Shown: one piece after another, positions 25,349 to 32,368 of the stretch
How the letters are laid out: each line of letters opens with the position of its first letter
How positions within the stretch are numbered: position 1 is the first letter of the stretch
Source of the DNA: Bacteroidota bacterium
GTDB lineage: Bacteria > Bacteroidota > Bacteroidia > Bacteroidales > DYOH01
Assembly (NCBI GenBank): GCA_020048155.1
Contig: JAIFMY010000132.1
Coordinates: 1-33,450 of the forward strand
Reading direction: 5' to 3'
DNA: 33,450 nucleotides
The notes under the pieces: generated by a model
Database searches by the model: none
The model's input: the letters and a program-made list of their open reading frames with translations, nothing else
What the model was told of the DNA's origin: nothing
Translations under genes and position numbers: made by a program

Positions 25349-25422
25349 GTGGATGTAGCTCAGTCGGTTAGAGCATTGGATTGTGGTTCCAAGGGTCGTG
25401 GGTTCGAATCCCATCTTTCACC
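25349..25422 (+). tRNA. tRNA-His (anticodon GTG)
   Basis: The cloverleaf is clear: D stem GCTC/GAGC, anticodon stem TTGGA/TCCAA with loop TTGTGGT (anticodon GTG), and T arm GTGGG-TTCGAAT-CCCAT. G at 25348 (G-1) and C at 25422 (C73) are the identity pair of histidine tRNA. CCA is not encoded. The acceptor stem GTGGATG/CTTTCAC is weak, with a T-T mismatch at 6-67 and a G-T pair at 4-69. The normal 3' strand would be CATCCAC. It stands between its own promoter and a terminator in the 304-base gap between coding genes. Confidence 0.93.
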
Positions 25423-25423
25423 C

Positions 25424-25459
25424 AAAATTCCTGTAAATCTATGGTTTGCAGGAATTTTT
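25424..25459 (+). terminator. Terminator of tRNA-His
   Basis: AAAATTCCTG (25424-25433) pairs with CAGGAATTTTT (25449-25459). It starts two bases after the mature tRNA end and finishes in a T-tract. Confidence 0.85.
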
Positions 25460-25522
25460 GTTTATATGCTTTTTGCCTTTCAAAAAAATTGGCTTTCAGG
25501 TCTGATCTAATAGGTACAACAT

Positions 25523-26563
25523 ATGAAACAAAAAGCCCTGCACAACAAGGTAAACCGTGATGAGTTGAAAACGAAACTCATGGCCGAAACTTTTCAGCGC
25601 ACTACCATTTCTTTTTACAGATATTTCATCATAGACAATCCTCAGGAGTTCCGCAACAATCTGTTTGCTCAATGGGCTGAGCTAGACTGCCTCGGGCGTA
25701 TATACGTGGCACGTGAAGGTATAAATGCACAGATGAGTGTGCCCGAATTTCATATGCCGGCATTTCTCAACCTGTTGCAACAAATACAGGGCCTCGAAAA
25801 TATGCCCATAAAATATGCAGTGGAGGACAACGGAAAATCGTTTTACAAACTCACCATCAAAGTAAGGCCAAAATTGGTGGCCGATGGCTTGGACGATGAT
25901 GCATTTGACGTAACCAATGTAGGAACTCACCTGAGCGCCGAAGAATTTCACCACTTAGCCGGGCAGCCAGATACCATTATTGTAGATATGCGCAACCACT
26001 ACGAAAGTGAGATAGGCCATTTCAAAAATGCCATTCTCCCGCAGGCCGATACTTTCAGAGCTGAGTTGAACCTGGTAGCTACGCATCTGAAGGAACAGAA
26101 AGACAAAAAAGTATTGCTATATTGTACTGGAGGCATCAGGTGCGAGAAAGCCAGTGCTTACCTCAAACATCATGGTTTTGAAGATGTAAACCAATTGCAT
26201 GGAGGCATCATAGAGTATGCCCGCCAGATAAAAAGACTGGGCATTGAGTCTGCTTTTATTGGCAAAAATTTCGTATTCGACGAGCGTCTGGCCGAAGATA
26301 TAGATGGGCAAGTAATAAGCCACTGCCACCAATGTGGCAAACCGTGTGCTACACACACCAACTGCGCCAATCAGGCTTGCCACTTGCTTTTCATACAATG
26401 TGATGAGTGCCGCAATACATATGAAGGCTGCTGTACAACACAATGCGTAGATGAAAAAGCGGGCAAAATATTGATAGAACGCACACAGGATGACAGAAAA
26501 CAGAAATTTAATAAGGGTAAAATAGCTTTGCTGAACATGATAAATAATCAGCCTCATCACTAG
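25523..26563 (+). CDS. trhO: tRNA uridine(34) hydroxylase, rhodanese family
   Basis: TrhO (YceA) uses oxygen to hydroxylate uridine 34 of certain tRNAs, an early step to 5-(carboxy)methoxyuridine. It is 346 residues, the family length. The N-terminal YceA-specific domain contains VAREGINAQMS (62-72). The rhodanese domain (about 135-235) has VDMRNHYE and the active loop Y-C201-TGGIR-C207-EKAS. The C-terminal region is cysteine-rich (HCHQCGKPC, NCANQAC, QCDECRNTYEGCC), as in other members, and probably binds a metal. Its position next to a tRNA gene is suggestive but probably coincidental. Confidence 0.93.
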   Translation: MKQKALHNKVNRDELKTKLMAETFQRTTISFYRYFIIDNPQEFRNNLFAQWAELDCLGRIYVAREGINAQMSVPEFHMPAFLNLLQQIQGLENMPIKYAVEDNGKSFYKLTIKVRPKLVADGLDDDAFDVTNVGTHLSAEEFHHLAGQPDTIIVDMRNHYESEIGHFKNAILPQADTFRAELNLVATHLKEQKDKKVLLYCTGGIRCEKASAYLKHHGFEDVNQLHGGIIEYARQIKRLGIESAFIGKNFVFDERLAEDIDGQVISHCHQCGKPCATHTNCANQACHLLFIQCDECRNTYEGCCTTQCVDEKAGKILIERTQDDRKQKFNKGKIALLNMINNQPHH

Positions 26564-26614
26564 GATTATTGCGTTATTTGTGCGAAATTTCGTTCAAAAT
26601 CAAATTTTACACAA

Positions 26615-26734
26615 ATGGTAGACTATACGTTAATTTATATCATTGGCTTTGTTGTATTTGGCCATATTTTGTTCGGCATAGGCTGGCTTGTTTGGAAAAT
26701 GAATAAACCAAAAAAAGATGATACTAAAGAATAA
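26615..26734 (+). CDS. Small single-pass membrane protein (39 residues)
   Basis: A short frame encodes a peptide with residues 4-27 hydrophobic (LIYIIGFVVFGHILFGIGWL core) and a basic then acidic tail, KMNKPKKDDTKE. It has the look of a real single-pass microprotein with a cytoplasmic C-terminus. Its last 17 bases overlap the start of the AI-2E family permease gene in another frame, which suggests coupled translation. I do not recognise a family. Confidence 0.55.
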   Translation: MVDYTLIYIIGFVVFGHILFGIGWLVWKMNKPKKDDTKE

Positions 26735-27827
26735 TCTTAAAATACTAATAGTAGTAGCGTTTATACTACTCATGTTAGCAGGTTTCTGGTATCTTTTCGA
26801 TTTGGTTATTTACATACTTATAGCATGGGTGCTCTCTCTCATAGGAGATCCGTTTGTAGATTATTTGAGCAGCGAGAAACATAAAAAATTCAGACTTCCG
26901 AGGGCCATAGCCGCTGCTTTAGTCATACTTGGGGCATTCACATTTTTTGTCTCAATTCTTGTCATTATCATACCTCTTATAATGAGCCAGGCACGAGAAA
27001 TTTCGCAACTCAGGCCGGAGGTAGCTATTCAAAACCTGGAAAAGCCTCTTGAAACAATAGAAGCATGGTATTATAAATACAATTTGAGCGGTGACCCGAA
27101 TCTAAAATTTGAAGACTTCTTGTCGACCAAACTTTTGGAATTTTTTAAAATATCCGACTTATCTTCGGTTTTTGGAAGTGTGTTCAACGTATTGGGTAAT
27201 ATATTCATAGCCTTGGCTTCCATTACATTTATAGCCTTCTTTTTTATGAAAGAAGACAAACTCTTTTCACAAGGATTGACATCTTTCTTTCCCGAAAAGT
27301 ATGATGAGAAAATACACACTGCTATAAAAAGCATACAAAACTTACTTGCAAGGTATTTCATTGGTATTACTTTAGAAAGTTCAATCATTATTGTTTTGGA
27401 TACTCTCGGGCTTTGGATTATAGGACTTGAATTCAAATATGCCATCATTATTGCTGTATTTGCGGGGGTTATAAATGTAATTCCGTATTTAGGACCATTG
27501 CTGGGTGGTGCCTTCGGACTTGTTTTTACTCTTATCACACATCTATCAGATAACGTTGATAATCAATTGCTGCCACTCTTGGGTTTAGTTATATTAGTGT
27601 TAGGAATAGTACAGTTTCTAGACAACAATATACTACAGCCGCTCATATATTCTAATAGTGTGAAGGCTCATCCGTTAGAAGTATTTTTGGTGATAAGCAT
27701 AAGCGGAAGTCTGGCAGGGGTAACAGGTATGATAATGGCTATACCTGCGTATACAGTAGGAAGGGTTATTGCAAAAGAATTTTTCAATCAATTCAGGCTA
27801 GTACAGAAATTAACACAAAATTTGTGA
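26718..27827 (+). CDS. AI-2E / PerM family transporter
   Basis: This 369-residue inner-membrane protein has about eight transmembrane helices in the pattern of PF01594. Two helices lie at the N-terminus, with a long soluble segment after the third (about 95-155). The family core follows with FFMKEDKLF, then LGLWIIGLEFKYAIIIAV and GVINVIPYLGPLLGG (251-265), and a final GLAGVTGMI-like stretch SLAGVTGMIMAIPAY. Despite the family name, most members are not proven to export autoinducer-2; some are Na+/H+ antiporters or lipid-linked permeases. It overlaps the preceding 39-residue membrane protein. Confidence 0.92.
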   Translation: MILKNNLKILIVVAFILLMLAGFWYLFDLVIYILIAWVLSLIGDPFVDYLSSEKHKKFRLPRAIAAALVILGAFTFFVSILVIIIPLIMSQAREISQLRPEVAIQNLEKPLETIEAWYYKYNLSGDPNLKFEDFLSTKLLEFFKISDLSSVFGSVFNVLGNIFIALASITFIAFFFMKEDKLFSQGLTSFFPEKYDEKIHTAIKSIQNLLARYFIGITLESSIIIVLDTLGLWIIGLEFKYAIIIAVFAGVINVIPYLGPLLGGAFGLVFTLITHLSDNVDNQLLPLLGLVILVLGIVQFLDNNILQPLIYSNSVKAHPLEVFLVISISGSLAGVTGMIMAIPAYTVGRVIAKEFFNQFRLVQKLTQNL

Positions 27828-27864
27828 TCAATGTTATTTTTATTCAGTCTAAATACCGATTATG

Positions 27865-27903
27865 CACATGTGTTTGCTGGTATTTGAATATAAATTAATT
27901 TTG
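27865..27903 (+). promoter_or_regulatory. Promoter and adjacent palindrome of the Fe-S/NrfD/cytochrome operon
   Basis: TTTG (27873-27876), a 19-base spacer and TAATTTTG (27896-27903) match the Bacteroidota consensus fully. The 8-bp palindrome CACATGTG (27865-27872) abuts the -33 element and is a candidate regulator site. The leader to the ATG at 27974 is about 64 bases. Confidence 0.7.
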
Positions 27904-27973
27904 ATTGTTTGGATACCAAAAATAGTTCCCTTTAATAAATGTAAACATAACTAATAAATTCTATATCAATAAA

Positions 27974-28957
27974 ATGGCCGAAGAATTGAACAAATCTGCC
28001 CATTCTGAAAATGATGGTTCGGATAATAGTCGTCGCGATTTCCTGAAAATAGGACTTGCACTGGGAGCCGGAGTGGTAGTCGGTGGTGGTGCTATATATG
28101 AAGGATATAAAGGCGAAACGAAAAAAATAAGAGTACTTACTACCGATGGACATACACTAGAGATAAACAAGCCTGTGGTAATGGAAGATTACGAATTGAA
28201 AGATTCGAGCGAACTCCCATTGTCGGACTTGCAAAAAAGAGGCAGAAAAGGTATACCCGGTAAAAAATGGGTAATGGTGATAGACCTTTCAAAATGTCGC
28301 AACGCCCGAAAATGTATGGACTCTTGCCAGGCAGCTCACCAACTGAAGCCCGAGCAACACCACATAAACGTGCTTCGCATGCAAGACGATGCCAATACAG
28401 AGCCCTACTTCATGCCAAAGCCTTGCTACCATTGCGACAATCCTCCTTGTACCAAAGTATGCCCGGTAGACGCAACTTTCAAACGCGAAGACGGTATTGT
28501 ACTTATTGATAATGAAAGATGTATTGGTTGCCGTTTCTGCGTGGCCGCTTGTCCTTACAGCGCTAGGGTGTTCCATTGGAGCGATCCTAAATTTGTAGAA
28601 GCTAATGCATTGAAAGAATACGACATAGAACTTAACGTTCCACAGAAAAAAGGAACCATCACCAAGTGTTTGTTTAGTGCCGACAGGCTGAGGAAAGGCC
28701 AACAACCTTATTGCGTAGAGGCTTGCCCCAATGGTGTATATTGGTTCGGTGATCTGAATGAAGATGTTGTAACCAATGGAACTTCAAAAGATACAGTTCG
28801 ATTCAGTGATCTTATCCGCGAAAACGCCGGTTATACCATGATGCCTGAGTTGGGTACCAAGCCAAGAGTATATTATCTGCCTGCCAAAAATCGTCTCTTC
28901 CCGTTTGAATACAACGGAAGCAAAGAGTTGAGTCAGGAAGATCAACATTGGTTTTAA
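27974..28957 (+). CDS. Tat-exported four-cluster Fe-S protein (DmsB/NrfC/PsrB-like)
   Basis: This is a periplasmic electron-transfer subunit of 327 residues. The Tat motif is S19-R20-R21-D-F-L-K, followed by a glycine-rich hydrophobic stretch. Four cysteine groups match the ferredoxin-like B subunits of molybdoenzymes and DsrO/NrfC. They are C108/C114/C118, C151/C154/C159/C163, C183/C186/C189/C193 and C232/C247/C251. In group I the second cysteine is A111, and in group IV the second is S235, so both outer clusters lack one normal ligand. It leads an operon with an NrfD-like membrane protein and a cytochrome c, which implies electron exchange with the quinone pool. No catalytic molybdoenzyme is adjacent. 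Confidence 0.9.
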   Translation: MAEELNKSAHSENDGSDNSRRDFLKIGLALGAGVVVGGGAIYEGYKGETKKIRVLTTDGHTLEINKPVVMEDYELKDSSELPLSDLQKRGRKGIPGKKWVMVIDLSKCRNARKCMDSCQAAHQLKPEQHHINVLRMQDDANTEPYFMPKPCYHCDNPPCTKVCPVDATFKREDGIVLIDNERCIGCRFCVAACPYSARVFHWSDPKFVEANALKEYDIELNVPQKKGTITKCLFSADRLRKGQQPYCVEACPNGVYWFGDLNEDVVTNGTSKDTVRFSDLIRENAGYTMMPELGTKPRVYYLPAKNRLFPFEYNGSKELSQEDQHWF

Positions 28958-28994
28958 AAACTAAAATATTAACTCGAAGAAACATATAAATTTT

Positions 28995-30353
28995 ATGTCG
29001 TCGAAAACACACGAAACATTACCGGCAGCTGAGGCAAAAACCCTGCTCAACAAAATATCTGATGATTTATTGAGGCCCATTCAGAACCACAAAGGCTTCA
29101 CCATGTGGGCTTTATTTCTGGGATTGGCTCTAGCTTTAGTTTTATGGGCTTATGTCATACAGTTGCGCGATGGTTTGGGCGTTACCGCCATGCGCGATTA
29201 CTCCGCTTGGGGATCGTACATAGCCAACTTTGTATTTTTTGTAGCAGTGAGCCTCGTAGGTATGCTCATTAGTGCCATCATGGGGCTTATTGGCGTTGAA
29301 TGGGCGAAACCCATTTCACGCATAGCTGAGATTGTAGCTTTTTCTGCAGTAGCAGTCGCCGGATTGGTGATTGTATTTGACATGGGGCGCCCCGATAGGC
29401 TTCTCAATGTGTTTATACATGGCCGTTTTCAGTCGCCCATTTTGTGGGACGTTACCGTAGTTACCACTTACACCGCTATCAGTTTGGTATTGCTTATATT
29501 GCCACTAATTCCCGATATTGCTATTATGCGCCGCCGCATGACCAACCTTCCTAAATGGCAAAAAATGCTTTACGATATGGCTTCATTCGGTTGGGTGGGC
29601 AACGATGCTCAGTACCACGCCCTGCACCGTATGCTCAAAGTGCTTATGATACTGGTTATTCCTGTTGCTTTAGCAATACATACCGTTACCTCATGGCTTA
29701 TGGCTTCTACTTTGCGTCCGGGCTGGAACTCAACCATTTTTGGTCCTTACTTCGTAACCGGAGCATTTGTGGCAGGTACGGCAGCAGTGATCATTCTGAT
29801 GTTTTTTTACCGAAACAATTTCAAACTGAAAGAATATCTTACTGATTATCATTTCGAGATGGTATCCCGATTGCTGGTGCTTACTTCCTTGGTATATTTG
29901 TACTTCAATGTAAATGAGTATCTGGTACCCGGTTACAAAATGCCATTGCACGAAGGGCAACATTTGACCGAACTTTTTACTGGTCATTGGGCACCCTTAT
30001 TTTGGGCAACTCAAATTTTCGGACTTATTCTGCCAATCATTTTGTTGCTGTTCAAACCTATGCGCAAACCTCTTCCAGTAACCATCATTGCAGTATTTGT
30101 GCTTGTTGGGGCTTGGTTCAAGCGCTTTATCATAGTGGTTCCAACCCAGTTTCATCCGTTTTTACCCATACAAAACGTACCCGAAAACTTTACTACCTAC
30201 AGTCCTACTTTGATTGAGATTGCTGTGCTTATCATGCCATTTATTTTGGCACTGATTATTGGCACCATTGTATCAAAACTTATACCTGTAGTTTCTATTT
30301 GGGAAGTTGCTGAACAAAAGGGTATTAGCAGAGAAGTATTAAATCAGGAATAA
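28995..30353 (+). CDS. NrfD/PsrC-family quinone-binding membrane protein
   Basis: This 452-residue inner-membrane subunit has about ten predicted transmembrane helices after a 35-residue polar N-terminus. Family features include the acidic/arginine loop FDMGRPDRLLN after the fourth helix, the HALHRMLK segment, and VPVALAIHTVTSWLMA-like IPVALAIHTVTSWLMAST, with the histidine near the quinone site. Ten-helix members occur in Psr, Dsr and alternative complex III. It begins 37 bases after the Fe-S gene and ends six bases before the cytochrome gene, so the three products probably form one complex that oxidises or reduces menaquinone. Confidence 0.93.
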   Translation: MSSKTHETLPAAEAKTLLNKISDDLLRPIQNHKGFTMWALFLGLALALVLWAYVIQLRDGLGVTAMRDYSAWGSYIANFVFFVAVSLVGMLISAIMGLIGVEWAKPISRIAEIVAFSAVAVAGLVIVFDMGRPDRLLNVFIHGRFQSPILWDVTVVTTYTAISLVLLILPLIPDIAIMRRRMTNLPKWQKMLYDMASFGWVGNDAQYHALHRMLKVLMILVIPVALAIHTVTSWLMASTLRPGWNSTIFGPYFVTGAFVAGTAAVIILMFFYRNNFKLKEYLTDYHFEMVSRLLVLTSLVYLYFNVNEYLVPGYKMPLHEGQHLTELFTGHWAPLFWATQIFGLILPIILLLFKPMRKPLPVTIIAVFVLVGAWFKRFIIVVPTQFHPFLPIQNVPENFTTYSPTLIEIAVLIMPFILALIIGTIVSKLIPVVSIWEVAEQKGISREVLNQE

Positions 30354-30359
30354 CAAAAC

Positions 30360-31277
30360 ATGAATCAGTTTATGAGATCAAAGATATACAAATCAGTATT
30401 TTTAATACTGGCCTTCTATGTGGGAAGTATGGCAATAGTTGCAGCGCAGCAACCTTGGGTAGCCCCCGATGATAAAAAGGCAGAAAAAAATCCAGTTGCA
30501 GTGAATGCTGATATCATTGAAAAAGGCAATGATTTGTTTTTGAAAAATTGCAAATCGTGCCACGGCGACCCAGGCCAGAAAAATATGTTAGCATTGAACC
30601 CGCTTCCACCCGATTTGGGCGATAAAGAATATTTGAAAAAGGCATCGGATGGTGAAATACATTATAAAATAACTGCAGGACGTGGTGCCATGCCTACTTT
30701 CGAGAAAGTACTGACTGACCAACAGCGTTGGGAGATAGTTTCATATCTGCGCAGCCTGGGCGACGGTCCGGTTGATGCAGGCGGTACTGGTGGTACAGAA
30801 GCTTTTGCAGGTGGTGCCCTCAAAATGGAAGTAAACCTGAACGATAAAGACTCTACCATGCTTATACGTTTGCTGGGCACCGACAAAGAAGCAGGTGTAC
30901 CTGCTGCTGGCGTAAAAGTACAGTTCATGGCCAAACGTACTTTTGGAAACCTGGTGCTGGGCGAAGTGACCTCGAATGACAACGGATATGCTTTGTTGAA
31001 ATTTCCTGAAAGCTTGCCACGCGACCGTGATAACAAAACCGATGTTATAATAAAAGTGAAAGATGAGAAATCATATGGCAAAGTAGAGCAAGTAGTACCT
31101 GTATCATGGGGGCAAGCCAATCCGCACAAAAACCTGCTGGCAGAGCGCTCTATGTGGACTACCCGCTGGATGGCGCCAAGCTGGTTGCTAATAACTTTTC
31201 ATACAGTGGTGATTGGCATTTGGGCTTATCTGATAGGTGTAGTATTGCAAATGTTGAAACTCAAGAATATGAAATAA
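30360..31277 (+). CDS. Membrane-anchored monohaem cytochrome c
   Basis: This 305-residue protein has an N-terminal signal sequence (about 8-30) and one class I cytochrome c domain (about 45-135). The haem motif is C64-KS-C67-H68, and M111 in GRGAMPTFE is the likely sixth ligand. Residues about 155-260 form a beta-rich block with PAAGVKVQFMAKRTFG and SNDNGYALLKFP, resembling a transthyretin/carboxypeptidase-regulatory-like fold. A C-terminal transmembrane helix lies at about 276-296. The haem should therefore sit in the periplasm near the membrane and carry electrons between the Fe-S/NrfD module and an unknown partner. The gene ends at a strong terminator. Confidence 0.88.
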   Translation: MNQFMRSKIYKSVFLILAFYVGSMAIVAAQQPWVAPDDKKAEKNPVAVNADIIEKGNDLFLKNCKSCHGDPGQKNMLALNPLPPDLGDKEYLKKASDGEIHYKITAGRGAMPTFEKVLTDQQRWEIVSYLRSLGDGPVDAGGTGGTEAFAGGALKMEVNLNDKDSTMLIRLLGTDKEAGVPAAGVKVQFMAKRTFGNLVLGEVTSNDNGYALLKFPESLPRDRDNKTDVIIKVKDEKSYGKVEQVVPVSWGQANPHKNLLAERSMWTTRWMAPSWLLITFHTVVIGIWAYLIGVVLQMLKLKNMK

Positions 31278-31302
31278 TCAGGCATAGTCCCTGTATAATT
31301 GC

Positions 31303-31337
31303 AAAAACGCCTTTCAAATTGCTTGAAAGGCGTTTTT
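31303..31337. terminator. Bidirectional terminator after the redox operon
   Basis: A perfect 15-bp stem, AAAAACGCCTTTCAA with TTGAAAGGCGTTTTT, surrounds a five-base loop. It lies between the cytochrome gene and the convergent EamA gene and can work on both strands. Confidence 0.95.
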
Positions 31338-31365
31338 ATTTTCTGGCAGAATAAGTTTGTAATTG

Positions 31366-32334
31366 TTATTCGGGAATATTTTTGTTGTTGTTCTTTTTAT
31401 ATCTGTATACCACTTCATGAAAAAACGCCCTCACCATTTTGTGTGGCATACGATCGTAATTTATTTGCGATAAAAGCAAACCACTTACTACTACACCAAT
31501 TCCTGCAATGTTCAGAAGCGTAAGCTGTTCGCCTATAATGAAATATGCAAAAATGGCGGTAAATACAGGTATGGTGTTCGACAAGGTATTGGCTTTTACA
31601 ACTCCCAGGTTGCGAATGCCATATGTATACAGCATAAATGCTAGCGATGAAGCAAACAGAGCCAAATACACGATGTTCAAAATGGGTATTTTTTGCAAAC
31701 CTATTTCACGAAAATGTCCAAGCTCGAAAATAAAGAATAGGGGTAAAAAAAGAATAGAACCAAATAGGTTTTGCCACATGATGATGGAGAAAACATTATA
31801 TCTGTCTGAAACTTTGACTACAAAAATGGAATATGCTATAGCAGAGAAAACCGCGAGCATGATAAGCAGAATGCCATACACATCGGCAGCCAGGGTGAGA
31901 TCGTTTTTCAGAACTACCATAAGTACACCTAATACTGAGATGATAATGCCCACAAAGTTCATTGCAGAAATGCGCTCCTTAAAAAAAATGTATGCTGCAA
32001 GCGGGCTAAAAAGTGGAATAGTGGCCACCAATACAGCAGTTACTGTAGAGGATACTCTGTTGAGCCCGAAATTTTCGCCCAGAAAATATAAAAAGGGCTC
32101 GAAAAAACTCAGCACCAATATGAGTTTTAGGTCGGCAGCTTTCAAAGGGATGAGTACTTTTGTAATTCTTCCCACTACATACAAAAAGCTGGCTGATATG
32201 ATGAGCCTGAAAAATATAATGGTGATTGGTTTGTAAGTATCTAGCACCTGCTTTGTCCAGATGAAAGAAAAACCCCAGAATATCATGGCAAAAAGCATGG
32301 CCATGTATACTTTCAATTTTTTTTGGGAGTCCAT
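31366..32334 (-). CDS. EamA/DMT-family transporter
   Basis: This 322-residue inner-membrane protein has ten predicted helices in two EamA repeats. The first repeat starts with AMIFWGFSFIWTKQVLD and ends near SAMNFVGIIISVLGVLMVV. The second ends with EQLTLLNIAGIGVVVSGLLL. These are typical of metabolite or drug exporters of the family; the substrate is not known. The frame is open for 40 more codons upstream to 32454, but that would overlap the stop of the preceding gene, and the family start is the ATG at 32334. It follows the saccharopine-dehydrogenase-like gene after 34 bases on the same strand. Confidence 0.93.
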   Translation of the reverse strand: MDSQKKLKVYMAMLFAMIFWGFSFIWTKQVLDTYKPITIIFFRLIISASFLYVVGRITKVLIPLKAADLKLILVLSFFEPFLYFLGENFGLNRVSSTVTAVLVATIPLFSPLAAYIFFKERISAMNFVGIIISVLGVLMVVLKNDLTLAADVYGILLIMLAVFSAIAYSIFVVKVSDRYNVFSIIMWQNLFGSILFLPLFFIFELGHFREIGLQKIPILNIVYLALFASSLAFMLYTYGIRNLGVVKANTLSNTIPVFTAIFAYFIIGEQLTLLNIAGIGVVVSGLLLSQINYDRMPHKMVRAFFHEVVYRYKKNNNKNIPE

Positions 32335-32368
32335 TTCTGTGTGATTCGGTATGAGTTGTTTATTGATT

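Noticed and set aside
31508-32236. A 242-codon open frame on the plus strand, antisense to the EamA gene
   Set aside because: It lies wholly opposite a clear ten-helix transporter, has no recognisable domain and has the composition of a reverse-strand shadow.
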